Source of the DNA: Shewanella basaltis
Lineage (GTDB): Bacteria; Pseudomonadota; Gammaproteobacteria; Enterobacterales; Shewanellaceae
Length of the DNA stretch: 64,000 nucleotides
NCBI RefSeq assembly: GCF_023283885.1
Contig: NZ_JAKILA010000007.1
Coordinates: 104,012 to 168,011, forward strand
Direction: 5' to 3'
The notes under the pieces are model-generated. The model was not told the DNA's origin, made no database searches, and saw only the letters and a list, made by a program, of their open reading frames with translations. Positions 27,195 through 37,157 of the stretch are shown piece by piece. The translations under genes and the position numbers were made by a program. Position 1 is the stretch's first letter. Each line of letters opens with the position of its first letter.

Positions 27195-30100
27195 ATGACC
27201 AGCAAAAAGCAGCCCGCTAACAAAACTCAAGCACTATCGGCTGACCCACTTTTCTTACAAGCTGAACACTTGGCTAAAGATTTTTCATTATTTCCTGCTC
27301 ATAACAAGCAGAGTTTATCTGAAGAGGTCAAAGGGCTATTAAGTGAAGACGCGATTCAAGCAAATTTAAAAAGTTTGGCGTCTTTGGATGTTGACGGTTA
27401 TGTGGCTAAAGTAATTCAGCCAACATTAGATAAAAACCGCCATGGCGCGAAGCGTATGATTGCAGACTTAAAAGGCAAAATGATTGCTGAAAGTCATGCA
27501 GGTCCGTTTTATCGTGCTGAGGTTGAACTTAATTTTGGCACGCGTACTCGCCGTATTGGTTTTATTGCTCAAGAGCGTACAACCGCCAATGGTGCGTGGA
27601 TGCCTGAGCATCATCTTGCTGCGTGTAAAGCGATCCGTCACTTTGCCCAGTTGTCTATGCCTATAGTGTACTTAATTGACACACCGGGCGCCGATGCCGG
27701 GGAAGTTGCTAACAGCCAAAACCAAGCTCATTCTATTTCTAAAGCCATCGCTGAAAGTGCCAACGTTGACGTGCCAACCGTGGGTATTGTTATTGGTGCG
27801 GGCTATTCAGGTGGTGCTATCCCACTTGCTGCGGCTAACATTTTATTGTCGGTTCGTGATGGTATTTTCAACACGATTCAGCCACAAGGTTTGCAAAGCA
27901 TTGCGCGTAAGTACAACTTGTCATGGCAAGAGTGTGCTAAGTCTGTAGGGGTATCGCCAGAAGAGCTTTACACCTCTGGCTGTATTGACGGCATTATTGA
28001 TTTTTCTCCGTCAGACAAAGACGAACGTCAGCACAATTTACGCCGCGCCATTATTAGTTCAATAGAAGCGGTTGAACGTGCTGCAATCAACTTTGTGCGC
28101 GACTCAAGCGACTTAAAAGAGCATTATGAACGCAGTTTACAGCGTTTTTTAACCCCTTCTAAAAACTTACTTACCTTAGAAAATAATACGGGTTTGTCGG
28201 TCGCAAGCGACCCGACGATGTACCACAATATTTTTGGTAGTGCTTATCGTTATTTACGTTACTTGACCCTGCGCAGTCGGATCCACTCGATTTCGCAAGA
28301 GCAATATGGCCGACTATCAAAAGTCAGTGTGCCTGAAGGTGACTTGTTAGAGCGTATTAAGCAAGAGCAGGAGCGGGTATTCCAGGCATGGTTAACGAAC
28401 CCTGACAAATTGGTTTACGACGAAGAACTTAATAAGCTTTGGGCTACCTTTAGTACCAAACGTGGTGAAATTTCAACTGAACGTAATATGATTACGCGCT
28501 TTATTTTGGGTGAGCCAAAAGAAAACTACAAAAAAGCACGTAAAGCATTGTTATTTAACATTGGTTGGTCTTTGTATCACCGCTGGAAAAGTAACGCTGC
28601 TAACAACTTCAATGGCTTAATTAAACATTTAGAGTCGTTACCAAAGTCGGCGACTCAAGCACCATGGCCTGAGCTAAATCAACTGACGGTACTGGATATC
28701 GTTGTTAACGATGAATTGCGTGAAGATTTTATTTGGCAATGTCATAACGTGCTTATCTTTAACGCGTTATACGACAACGTAGTGGGCAGCCTAGCGTCGA
28801 TTTCGAAAGAAGCGATGATGTCTAAAAGCTTGTCACGTGCATCGGTTGACAAATTATTGCACAAGTCTATCGACAATGCGTTATCGACTAACGACAAAGC
28901 TAACGACAAGAATAAGTTCTATAAGTGGCTTAAATACTTCATGGATCAGTCTAACCGTGCTGAGTTGCTAACACGTGTTGAACAATGGAAGAGCGTGGGT
29001 TTCCCACAGTTAAACGATTCATTATTCGTAATCTTGACTTACTTTTTCGAACGCTTATTACCTGAGTATTTTGACAGTGAAGAAGATCACGACAAATACA
29101 CAGGCACCATTAACCCTGTGCGTATTGGTCGTCGTAAGGATTTCTGGAACCGCTTAACTATGGGTTACCAAGACTTACTGATCCAAAAAGTGCTTCGCGA
29201 AGAGAAAAAGCAAGGCAAAATGGGCTGGGAAAATGTCATCAAACATTTCTTTACGAAGTTTGATGAAATTGACGCCGACAAAATGTCAGCCAACTTGCTT
29301 AACTTCCCTGGTTTCCGTTTATCAATTGAAGATGCCATTGATAAAAAAATCCGTCCTTGCGGTTTAATAACCGGCTTAGCTGACTTTAACAACAACGGTG
29401 CTAAGTTACGTGTGGGGGTTGCGGTATCAAACACGGCTTTCCAAGCGGGTGCATTTGATATGGCCAGTGCTGAGAAATTCAGTGCGCTACTAATTGAGTG
29501 TGCTAAGCGCAAATTACCGGTTATTTGTTTTATTAGCTCCGGCGGTATGCAGACCAAAGAAGGCGCTGCTGCACTGTTTTCTATGGCTGTAGTAAACGAC
29601 CGTATTACGCGCTTTATACGTGATAATGAATTGCCAGTATTGATGTTTGGCTTTGGTGACTGTACCGGTGGTGCACAGGCAAGTTTTGTGACTCACCCAT
29701 TGGTGCAAACTTATTACTTGTCTGGCACTAACATGCCGTTTGCAGGGCAAATGGTAGTACCAGCTTATTTACCGTCAACAGCAACTTTATCTAACTATTT
29801 ATCAAAAGTGCCGGGTGCGATGACTGGGTTGGTGCATAATCCATTTAGCGAAACACTAGATGCCCAGTTATCTGGTATTGACCCGTTAATGCCGTTACCA
29901 ACTGCTAAAATTGAAGATGTTATCAGTAAGGCATTATCTTCACTTGTGCCAGAAGTCACCGAAGTGGTTGAAGAGATTGTACAAGACGATCCACGTGCCC
30001 TAATGAAGCCAATCGCGAAAGTGTTGGTGCATGCTCGTGGTTGTACAGCGGTTAAATTGATCCGTAAAGCACACGACAACAATATTAATGTTGTTTTAGT

Positions 30101-31748
30101 GGCATCTGATCCAGATATGACCTCTGTGCCCGCTGATATGCTTAAAGAAAACGATAAATTGGTGTGTATTGGTGGTAACACCTCAGATGAAAGTTACCTT
30201 AATGCTTACTCAGTATTAAAAGTGGCTGAATATGAAGATGTAGACGCATTACACCCAGGTATTGGCTTCTTATCAGAAAGCCCACAATTTGCTGCCTTAT
30301 GTGTTAATAATGGCGTTAACTTTGTTGGCCCAAGCGTGCACTCAATGACGACCATGGGTAACAAGTCTAATGCTATCCATACTTCGCAAGCTCACAATGT
30401 ACCGGTTGTACCAGGTAGCCATGGTATTTTGAGCAACGCAGAGCAAGCGGTTAATGTAGCTTCTGAGATTGGCTATCCCGTGCTGCTAAAAGCGGTACAA
30501 GGTGGTGGCGGTAAAGGTATTCAGGTAGTTAAACGCCCTGAAGACATGATTGGTTTGTTCCAAAAAACCTCTACCGAAGCAGCTGCAGCATTTGGTAACG
30601 GCGACCTGTACCTAGAGAAATACGTGACTTCTTTACGTCATATCGAAGTGCAATTGCTACGAGATAAGTTTGGCAATACCAAAGTATTGGGTATTCGTGA
30701 CTGTTCGGTACAGCGTAACAACCAGAAAGTGATTGAAGAGTCTGGTTCTACAATGCTACCTGAAGAGCTTAAGCAACGTGTGATGGAGTATACTCGTGCG
30801 CTAGGTGATGCAACCGATTATATGGGCGCGGGTACGGTTGAGTTTATTTATAACCTTGATGCAAATGAAGTCTACTTCATGGAAATGAACACTCGCTTGC
30901 AAGTAGAGCATCCGGTAACAGAAGCCACTTCAGGTATCGATATTGTAAGTGCTCAGTTTGATATAGCTGCAGGACGTTCAATTGAGAAGCTAGAACCAGT
31001 GGAACAAGGTTATGCAATGGAAGTGCGTGTTACTGCCGAAAAAGCAGCCTTAGACAGTCACGGCATTCTGCAGTTAATCCCTAACCCAGGTAAAATTACT
31101 GAGTGTGTATTACCGCAGCGTGATGATGTTGAAATTATTTCGATAGCTGAGTCAGGTAAAGAAGTGTCGCCATATTACGACAGCTTAATTGCCCAAATCA
31201 TTATCCGTGGTAAAGATCGTGCTGATGTGGTTGCTAAGATGTACGCCTATTTAGATAGCGTAGTGATTAAAGGCATTGCGACTAACATTCCGCTGTTGAA
31301 ACAGATCCTTAAAGATCCAACGTTCAACGAAGGTGTGTATGACACTAACTACTTACCACGCTTAATGGCCGAGCTAGACATTCCAGCATTAATTGCTGAA
31401 ATGGAAGCCGCGGCTGAAGCAATACCTGTCGATACTGAATCGTTACGTGTAGGTGAGAGTAACGAGCTTAAAGTATTGGCACAAGGAGCGGGTATTTTCT
31501 ATACCTCACCGGCACCAGGTGAAGCTGATTTTGTTAAAGAAGGCGACATTGTGACAGTTGAGCAAACCTTAGCGCTGACAGAAGCGATGAAGATGTTCTC
31601 GCAGGTCACGTTAGCCGGCTTTAACCGTCAAACCGGTGTACTTTATCCAGAAGATAAAAAGTATCGAATTGAGCGTATTCTTAATAGTAACGGCCAACAA
31701 GTTTCACAAGGTGATTTACTGTTTGTAATATCCCCTGTCGAGGCTTAA
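27195..31748 (+). CDS. Four-domain biotin-dependent acyl-CoA carboxylase fusion
   Basis: A 1517-residue cytoplasmic multidomain carboxylase. Residues about 90-330 are a carboxyltransferase-alpha-like crotonase fold (LIDTPGADAGE, GAGYSGGAIPLA). A linker region of about 390 residues has no recognised domain. About 720-910 is the carboxyltransferase-beta-like half (GLADFNNNGAKLRVGVAVSN, SSGGMQTKEGA). About 940-1400 is biotin carboxylase with the glycine loop QGGGGKGIQVV, EMNTRLQVEHPVTE and RVTAEKA. The end is a biotinyl domain with EAMKM and the biotinylated Lys1466. The substrate, acetyl-CoA or another acyl-CoA, is not decided by sequence alone. Shewanella also makes standard AccABCD elsewhere. 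GAGGATCTAAGG precedes the ATG; a strong terminator follows. Confidence 0.9.
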   Translation: MTSKKQPANKTQALSADPLFLQAEHLAKDFSLFPAHNKQSLSEEVKGLLSEDAIQANLKSLASLDVDGYVAKVIQPTLDKNRHGAKRMIADLKGKMIAESHAGPFYRAEVELNFGTRTRRIGFIAQERTTANGAWMPEHHLAACKAIRHFAQLSMPIVYLIDTPGADAGEVANSQNQAHSISKAIAESANVDVPTVGIVIGAGYSGGAIPLAAANILLSVRDGIFNTIQPQGLQSIARKYNLSWQECAKSVGVSPEELYTSGCIDGIIDFSPSDKDERQHNLRRAIISSIEAVERAAINFVRDSSDLKEHYERSLQRFLTPSKNLLTLENNTGLSVASDPTMYHNIFGSAYRYLRYLTLRSRIHSISQEQYGRLSKVSVPEGDLLERIKQEQERVFQAWLTNPDKLVYDEELNKLWATFSTKRGEISTERNMITRFILGEPKENYKKARKALLFNIGWSLYHRWKSNAANNFNGLIKHLESLPKSATQAPWPELNQLTVLDIVVNDELREDFIWQCHNVLIFNALYDNVVGSLASISKEAMMSKSLSRASVDKLLHKSIDNALSTNDKANDKNKFYKWLKYFMDQSNRAELLTRVEQWKSVGFPQLNDSLFVILTYFFERLLPEYFDSEEDHDKYTGTINPVRIGRRKDFWNRLTMGYQDLLIQKVLREEKKQGKMGWENVIKHFFTKFDEIDADKMSANLLNFPGFRLSIEDAIDKKIRPCGLITGLADFNNNGAKLRVGVAVSNTAFQAGAFDMASAEKFSALLIECAKRKLPVICFISSGGMQTKEGAAALFSMAVVNDRITRFIRDNELPVLMFGFGDCTGGAQASFVTHPLVQTYYLSGTNMPFAGQMVVPAYLPSTATLSNYLSKVPGAMTGLVHNPFSETLDAQLSGIDPLMPLPTAKIEDVISKALSSLVPEVTEVVEEIVQDDPRALMKPIAKVLVHARGCTAVKLIRKAHDNNINVVLVASDPDMTSVPADMLKENDKLVCIGGNTSDESYLNAYSVLKVAEYEDVDALHPGIGFLSESPQFAALCVNNGVNFVGPSVHSMTTMGNKSNAIHTSQAHNVPVVPGSHGILSNAEQAVNVASEIGYPVLLKAVQGGGGKGIQVVKRPEDMIGLFQKTSTEAAAAFGNGDLYLEKYVTSLRHIEVQLLRDKFGNTKVLGIRDCSVQRNNQKVIEESGSTMLPEELKQRVMEYTRALGDATDYMGAGTVEFIYNLDANEVYFMEMNTRLQVEHPVTEATSGIDIVSAQFDIAAGRSIEKLEPVEQGYAMEVRVTAEKAALDSHGILQLIPNPGKITECVLPQRDDVEIISIAESGKEVSPYYDSLIAQIIIRGKDRADVVAKMYAYLDSVVIKGIATNIPLLKQILKDPTFNEGVYDTNYLPRLMAELDIPALIAEMEAAAEAIPVDTESLRVGESNELKVLAQGAGIFYTSPAPGEADFVKEGDIVTVEQTLALTEAMKMFSQVTLAGFNRQTGVLYPEDKKYRIERILNSNGQQVSQGDLLFVISPVEA

Positions 31749-31774
31749 CGAAACCTTGTTAAGAGCTAAATAAC

Positions 31775-31803
31775 ATACCCGCCAATTGGCGGGTATTTTT
31801 TTG
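31775..31803 (+). terminator. Terminator of the carboxylase fusion gene
   Basis: ATACCCGCC (31775-31783), loop AATT, GGCGGGTAT (31788-31796), followed by T7. Confidence 0.93.
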
Positions 31804-31917
31804 TCTCGGTTTTCTTGGTATGGACTACACTTTTGTGAGGATTGGTATAAATCGATTGTCCAACTATCAGTTTGATATAAATATCATTGAGTATCAGCAT
31901 TGTTTAATAGCAAGGGA

Positions 31918-33351
31918 ATGACATTACTTGGCTCATTGCAAATAGTTGTACTTATTTGCATTGTTTATGGGCTAGCCTCGGGCGCTTTTGCTTATGCACC
32001 AGCGGCTAATTCGGCTACTTTGAAAGAGGACCATGTGATCCGTTATTGCGTCGATCCTGATTGGTTGCCTTACGAGGCAATAATTGACGGGCGCCATACC
32101 GGAATATCGTCTGATTATTTAAGCTTACTGACAAAATATACCGATTTGAGTTTTGTGTTGGTCCCAACGTCATCTTGGCGACAGAGTTTAGCGTTACTGC
32201 AACAAGGTGAATGCGAGTTAACTCCAATGCTGAATCAAACGCCAAAACGTGATCGGTATTTGTTATTTAGCGATGTCTTTTTTAAATCTCCGAATGTCCT
32301 TGTGTCACTGAAAACAGAGCCCTTTTTACAAGGTTTTGAACATATTGGTCAGCGATCGCTTGCCATTCCTAGTGATTACCGGTTAGTTGAGTATATTCAG
32401 CAGTATTACCCTAGTATCGATACCGTGTTAACCCAAAGTGAGCGTGAAGGCTTGCAAAAAGTGGCTAAAGGCGAAGTCGATGTATTTGTTGGCTCAATGT
32501 TTTCAGTCAATGCTTACATTCAGCAACAAGGGTTAACCTCATTAAAAATTGCGGGCTGGGGGGGACCAGAAGACGAACTACGTCTTGGCGTTATACATTC
32601 TAAGCAAGGGTTGCTTAAAAAGATAAATGAAGGCTTAGCCAACATCACCCATGGCGAACATATTTCGATTTATAAAAAATGGCACAACATCACAGTGGTA
32701 GAAGACATTGATTACAGTGTGGTCTATCAGGTACTCGCTGCTCTAGGTGGATTCATCCTGTTTTTATTGTATCGCACGATCTGCATGGCTAAGTATAACC
32801 ACCACCTCAGTGCAAAAAATAAAACACTGCAAAAATTGCAACATGAACTTGAGCAAAAAAATAGTGATCTGGATTTTTTGGCTCAGCACGATCCATTAAC
32901 GAAGTTATACAACCGTCATTACTTTAACCAAACCTTTTTGAATGACGAACGGGCATATCGTAAGGATTGTGTCAGCTTAATCATTATTGATATCGATTTT
33001 TTCAAAGCGATTAACGATATGTACGGACATGCGATTGGCGATAAAGTACTGGTGCAGGTTGCACAAGTGCTTCAAGCATCTGTGCGTGACGGTGATGTTG
33101 TTGCCCGCTGGGGCGGTGAAGAGTTTGTGATTGTCTGTAAACATCTTGATTTACAAGGCGCGGCAGATCTGAGCCAGCGCATTGCAAAAGAGCTGACTCA
33201 GTTTTCGTTCCAGAACAATATTAAAGTCACGTGCAGCTTTGGTGTGGCACAACTTGGCGAAACTGAAACCATTCAAACCTGCTTTGAGCGCGCTGATAGT
33301 GCTTTATTTAAGGCTAAGCAATCGGGTCGTAATACCTACTGCTGTGCTTAG
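31918..33351 (+). CDS. Diguanylate cyclase with periplasmic solute-binding sensor domain
   Basis: A 477-residue membrane sensor making c-di-GMP. An N-terminal hydrophobic segment (LQIVVLICIVYGLASGAFAYA) is followed by a type-3 periplasmic solute-binding domain (about 40-255: IRYCVDPDWLPYEAI, FVGSMFSVNAYI). A transmembrane helix (VYQVLAALGGFILFLLYR) and a short coiled coil (KNKTLQKLQHELEQKNSDLDFL) come next. The GGDEF domain has DPLTKLYNRHYF and the active site GGEEF at 399-403, so it should be catalytic. The ATG at 31918 is chosen over a TTG at 31900, though neither has a good Shine-Dalgarno. It stands alone. It could feed the c-di-GMP pool sensed by the VpsR-like and VpsT-like regulators in this window (inference). 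Confidence 0.88.
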   Translation: MTLLGSLQIVVLICIVYGLASGAFAYAPAANSATLKEDHVIRYCVDPDWLPYEAIIDGRHTGISSDYLSLLTKYTDLSFVLVPTSSWRQSLALLQQGECELTPMLNQTPKRDRYLLFSDVFFKSPNVLVSLKTEPFLQGFEHIGQRSLAIPSDYRLVEYIQQYYPSIDTVLTQSEREGLQKVAKGEVDVFVGSMFSVNAYIQQQGLTSLKIAGWGGPEDELRLGVIHSKQGLLKKINEGLANITHGEHISIYKKWHNITVVEDIDYSVVYQVLAALGGFILFLLYRTICMAKYNHHLSAKNKTLQKLQHELEQKNSDLDFLAQHDPLTKLYNRHYFNQTFLNDERAYRKDCVSLIIIDIDFFKAINDMYGHAIGDKVLVQVAQVLQASVRDGDVVARWGGEEFVIVCKHLDLQGAADLSQRIAKELTQFSFQNNIKVTCSFGVAQLGETETIQTCFERADSALFKAKQSGRNTYCCA

Positions 33352-33364
33352 CCCAGCGATGTAT

Positions 33365-33724
33365 AATACCATTTCCATTAATTATGTGACCAATCAGAGC
33401 CACTCAGACTTTTCAGTTTGAGGCGCATTGTTGAAAGAATGGTTATTCCCTTTTAAGGCGATGCAACAAAGAAATGGACAGTCTGAGTGGCTCCTACAAG
33501 GCGGGTTTCTGTGCCTTCTATACTGCTTAATAGCATTTTGACGTAAGACTGCATGGACGCAGGAGGCAGAACAACGCAGGAGCAGTTGTCGACGACTGCA
33601 TGGACGCAGGAGGTAGAACAACGCAGGAGCAGTTGTCGAGAGCAACTATGCCTACAATCCTATTACTTGCCTAGAAGACACAGAATTCCCGCTGAATGAC
33701 CAGATAATTGCTGGAATTGGTATA
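33365..33724. mobile_element. MITE-like element with internal 47-bp tandem duplication, family 3
   Basis: About 360 bp bounded by imperfect inverted repeats: ATACCATTTCCATTAATTAT on the left and, on the reverse strand of the right end, ATACCAATTCCAGCAATTAT. Inside is a perfect 14-bp inverted pair, GAGCCACTCAGACT (33397-33410) with AGTCTGAGTGGCTC (33480-33493), and a tandem 47-bp duplication. No coding capacity was seen. Confidence 0.65.
33547..33640. repeat. 47-bp tandem duplication
   Basis: Copies at 33547-33593 and 33594-33640 both begin GACTGCATGGACGCAGGAGG (the first continues C, the second T) and end CGCAGGAGCAGTTGTCGA. They differ at only two positions, so the duplication is recent. 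Confidence 0.85.
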
Positions 33725-34301
33725 ATTACGTTTGCTTTTAGGTTGGGATTTCAGTGCTGGTAGACCTCATTGGTCAGTACTGTTTAGCCAGCTACTCCGA
33801 CGGTGTTGTAAGTTTATGTAGACAACACCATTATGCGGGTAAAAACCTTAGCACATTAGTGTCGGTGATTTTACCTGGCAATGTTACGATGGCATTTGCT
33901 TGTGATGATTTGAGCCATCGTTGATAAATTGATGAAATATCAGTTATACCCGTCCTCATTCATCATATTTAAGTGTTCTTAATCGACGATGATCGTGCGT
34001 TAATTCAAATAAAGTGCGCTTATTGACGTGTATTTTGAATCGAAAAGACATAATTCTTATTTTTTATCGTGAAATCTGCTTTGGTTAAAAAATAATCTAT
34101 TATTTTTAATCTATTGTTTTATAGTAACTAACTAGTATTTTTTGATGTTTTTTTTGCTAAAAACAAATAAATATTGCAACAGCCATTTGCGCCCAGCAAG
34201 GTTCCAATTTACAATATGCGCCTTAATAACCTGATGTGCGGTGTGTCGGTTCCTTTTCGCATGCTCCGTCTACTTCTTAAACTAATCATTAAAGTTGAAT
34301 C
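33725..34301. other. Intergenic region upstream of fusB, with one possible small ORF
   Basis: About 580 bp. A 56-codon frame starting GTG at 33754 and ending TGA at 33922-33924 (VLVDLIGQYCLASYSDG...) has no clear Shine-Dalgarno and no recognised family, so it is listed here and not as a gene. The last 300 bp are very AT-rich and presumably hold the fusB promoter and leader. Confidence 0.35.
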
Positions 34302-36395
34302 ATGACCGAATTATCCAAATACAGAAACATTGGTATCTTCGCTCACGTTGACGCGGGTAAAACCACGACCACCGAGCGTATTCTTAAGCTAACCGGTAGG
34401 ATCCATAAGATCGGTGAAGTACATGATGGTGAATCAACCACAGACTTCATGGAACAGGAAGCTGAGCGCGGTATTACCATTCAGTCAGCAGCAGTAAGCT
34501 GTTTCTGGAAAGACCACCGTTTCAACGTTATCGACACCCCAGGCCACGTTGACTTCACAGTTGAAGTATATCGTTCGCTTAAAGTGCTTGACGGTGGTAT
34601 CGGTGTATTCTGTGGTTCAGGCGGCGTTGAGCCTCAGTCTGAAACTAACTGGCGTTATGCTAACGATTCAGAAGTTGCGCGTATCATCTTCGTAAACAAG
34701 TTAGACCGTATGGGTGCTGACTTCTTACGTGTTGTTAAGCAAACTAAAGACGTATTAGCGGCTAACCCATTGGTTATGGTTCTACCAATTGGTATTGAAG
34801 ATCAATTTACTGGTGTTGTTGATCTATTAACTCGTAAAGCACACGTATGGGATGACTCTGGTTTACCAGAAAACTTCGAAATTCAAGACGTGCCAGCTGA
34901 CATGGTTGACATGGTTGAAGAATACCGTGAAATGTTAATCGAATCTGCCGTAGAAATGGACGACGATTTAATGGAAGCTTACATGGAAGGTACTGAGCCT
35001 TCTATCGAAGACATTAAGCGTTGTATCCGTGCCGGTACTCGTACTATGCACTTCTTCCCAACATACTGTGGTTCTGCCTTCAAAAACAAAGGTATGCAGT
35101 TATTACTAGACGCAGTTGTTGATTACCTACCAGACCCAGTTGAAGTTGATCCACAACCATTAACTGACGAAGAAGGTAACGAAACTGGTGAATTCGCAAT
35201 CGTTGATGCAGACGCGCCATTAAAAGCGTTAGCGTTCAAGATTATGGATGACCGTTTTGGTGCATTAACATTCGTACGTATCTACTCAGGCCGTATCAAG
35301 AAGGGTGACACCATCCTTAACTCTGCTACTGGCAAAACTGAGCGTGTTGGCCGTATGGTTGAGATGCAAGCCAACGAACGTAACGAACTTGAATCAGCAC
35401 AAGCTGGTGACATTATCGCTATCGTTGGTATGAAAAACGTACAAACTGGTCACACTTTATGTGATGTTAAACACCCATGTACGCTTGAAGCCATGGTGTT
35501 CCCAGAGCCAGTTATCTCTATCGCTGTAGCGCCAAAAGATAAAGGCGGCAGTGAGAAAATGGGTATCGCTATCGGTAAAATGATTGCAGAAGATCCATCT
35601 TTCCGCGTAGAAACTGACGAAGATTCAGGCGAAACCATCCTTAAAGGTATGGGTGAGCTTCACTTAGACATTAAAGTAGACATCCTTAAGCGTACTTACG
35701 GTGTTGAACTAATTGTTGGTGAGCCACAAGTTGCTTACCGTGAAACTATCACTGCTGAAGTTGAAGATAGTTACACGCATAAGAAGCAGTCTGGTGGTTC
35801 TGGTCAGTTCGGTAAGATCGACTATAAAATCCGTCCAGGTGAAGCAAACACTGGTTTCGTGTTCAAATCATCAGTTGTTGGTGGTAACGTACCTAAAGAA
35901 TTCTGGCCAGCGGTTCAGAAAGGTTTTGGTAGCATGATGAACACAGGTACTATCGCTGGCTTCCCAGTGTTAGACGTTGAATTCGAACTTACAGATGGTG
36001 CTTTCCACGCAGTTGACTCGTCAGCTATCGCGTTCGAAATCGCTGCAAAAGGCGCATTCCGTCAGTCTATCGCTAAAGCTAAGCCGCAACTTCTTGAGCC
36101 TATCATGAAAGTTGACGTGTTCAGCCCAGATGACAACGTTGGTGACGTAATTGGTGACTTAAACCGTCGTCGCGGTATGATCAAAGATCAAAACGCTGGT
36201 GTTACTGGTGTTCGTATCAAGGCTGACGTACCGTTATCAGAAATGTTCGGTTATATCGGTTCATTACGTACTATGACTTCAGGCCGTGGTCAGTTCTCTA
36301 TGGAGTTCTCACACTACAGCCCATGTCCTAACAGCGTTTCTGAGAAAGTTGTTGCTCAGGTTAAAGAACGTAAAGCTGCAGAAGCTAAGAAGTAA
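34302..36395 (+). CDS. fusB: Elongation factor G 2
   Basis: A 697-residue translational GTPase, the full length of EF-G. The P-loop [12 protein letters not shown] is at 14-25, then [11 protein letters not shown] (G2), DTPGHVDF (G3) and [10 protein letters not shown] (G4). Domains II-V follow with [12 protein letters not shown], and the C-terminus is [11 protein letters not shown]. It is not in a str operon: rpsL, rpsG and tuf are absent, and neighbours are the carboxylase fusion and nap genes. That setting is what is known for the second EF-G (fusB) of Shewanella. Whether it does elongation or ribosome recycling cannot be told here. Confidence 0.88.
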   Translation: MTELSKYRNIGIFAHVDAGKTTTTERILKLTGRIHKIGEVHDGESTTDFMEQEAERGITIQSAAVSCFWKDHRFNVIDTPGHVDFTVEVYRSLKVLDGGIGVFCGSGGVEPQSETNWRYANDSEVARIIFVNKLDRMGADFLRVVKQTKDVLAANPLVMVLPIGIEDQFTGVVDLLTRKAHVWDDSGLPENFEIQDVPADMVDMVEEYREMLIESAVEMDDDLMEAYMEGTEPSIEDIKRCIRAGTRTMHFFPTYCGSAFKNKGMQLLLDAVVDYLPDPVEVDPQPLTDEEGNETGEFAIVDADAPLKALAFKIMDDRFGALTFVRIYSGRIKKGDTILNSATGKTERVGRMVEMQANERNELESAQAGDIIAIVGMKNVQTGHTLCDVKHPCTLEAMVFPEPVISIAVAPKDKGGSEKMGIAIGKMIAEDPSFRVETDEDSGETILKGMGELHLDIKVDILKRTYGVELIVGEPQVAYRETITAEVEDSYTHKKQSGGSGQFGKIDYKIRPGEANTGFVFKSSVVGGNVPKEFWPAVQKGFGSMMNTGTIAGFPVLDVEFELTDGAFHAVDSSAIAFEIAAKGAFRQSIAKAKPQLLEPIMKVDVFSPDDNVGDVIGDLNRRRGMIKDQNAGVTGVRIKADVPLSEMFGYIGSLRTMTSGRGQFSMEFSHYSPCPNSVSEKVVAQVKERKAAEAKK

Positions 36396-36417
36396 TTCTT
36401 ACCTTTTCGCTAATAAT

Positions 36418-36445
36418 AAACCGCTGCTTATGCAGCGGTTTTTTT
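36418..36445 (+). terminator. Terminator of fusB
   Basis: CCGCTGC (36421-36427), loop TTAT, GCAGCGG (36432-36438), followed by T7 and preceded by AAA. Confidence 0.92.
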
Positions 36446-36482
36446 ATGCCTGCTATTTAGCGCTATCGTAAAATCAATGATG

Positions 36483-36624
36483 TTAACACCTTGCGCATTA
36501 ATAAGTGACCACTCAGAATGCGTCCAGCGGTGTTAGATTAAGGCGTCGCGATACAGTCATTCGCCTTGTTTAAGCCCTTTTAAATTCTCGAAAACAGATT
36601 ACTTACTCACGCGCAATGGTATAA
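36483..36624. mobile_element. MITE-like element, family 2 short copy
   Basis: About 142 bp. It begins TTAACACCTTGCGCATTAAT and ends GCGCAATGGTATAA, an imperfect inverted repeat. It shares the left segment (AAGTG.CCACTCAGAATGCGTCCAGCGG, split by one change) and the right segment (CATTCGCCTTGTTTAAGCCC onward) with the longer copy at 61758-62026. It lacks about 125 bp of that copy's middle, so it is an internal deletion derivative. Confidence 0.7.
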
Positions 36625-36679
36625 CCAGTAAGCATGATCACATCATTTTGCTGATGGGTATTAAATAAATCATAGAGAT

Positions 36680-36706
36680 AAAAAAGCCGCTTGTGGTGTA
36701 AGCGGC
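36680..36706 (-). terminator. Terminator of the nap operon
   Basis: On the minus strand GCCGCTT, loop ACACCAC, AAGCGGC is followed by T6. It lies 26 bp beyond the napB stop. Confidence 0.88.
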
Positions 36707-36731
36707 AAAGTCAGTATCGGGGGGATATTAA

Positions 36732-37157
36732 CTAATTAAAGGTATTCTCAACCAGTTGCTGCTTGTTTTCAGCTTGTGGTACATGGCATTGATCGCAAAA
36801 GTAATACATGCCATTTACTGTCCCTTTATCGTCTATCACATGTGATTTATCGACAGGCGTTGCTTTCATGCGTTTGGCTTTATCCCAGCTGTGACAAGTT
36901 AAACAGCCATTTTTATCCGCACTAATTGAGTAAGTGGCTTTGTGCGGAATAATCGGTGGCTGATGCACAAATGTGCGTTCAATTGATTTACCACGAGTTG
37001 GATACACTGGCATTTCATCAGCGGGTCTCACGTCTGTTACTTGCGTGTCACCTGCCAGTGACGACAGTTTTACCGTTTCAGGATTAGCATGTGCTTGCTG
37101 GCCTGAGTAAGTGCTAATCGCGAGCATTACCGCTGCTAAAGTGATTAATTTTTTCAT
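36732..37157 (-). CDS. napB: Periplasmic nitrate reductase, diheme cytochrome c subunit NapB
   Basis: Small electron-transfer subunit of 141 residues that passes electrons to NapA in the periplasm. It has a signal peptide (TLAAVMLAISTYSGQQAHA) and two heme c motifs, CLTCH at 85-89 and CDQCH at 121-125. Distal His ligands are likely in FVHQPPIIPH. Its ATG overlaps the napH stop in an ATGA, so the two are translationally coupled. It is the last gene of the operon. Confidence 0.95.
   Translation of the reverse strand: MKKLITLAAVMLAISTYSGQQAHANPETVKLSSLAGDTQVTDVRPADEMPVYPTRGKSIERTFVHQPPIIPHKATYSISADKNGCLTCHSWDKAKRMKATPVDKSHVIDDKGTVNGMYYFCDQCHVPQAENKQQLVENTFN

Noticed and set aside
29165..30181. 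Three antisense frames of 78-130 codons within the carboxylase fusion
   Set aside because: All lie opposite conserved carboxyltransferase and carboxylase codons and show no domain of their own.
33547..33640. Considered as a CRISPR array because of direct repetition
   Set aside because: Only two copies, head to tail with no spacer, and no cas genes nearby.
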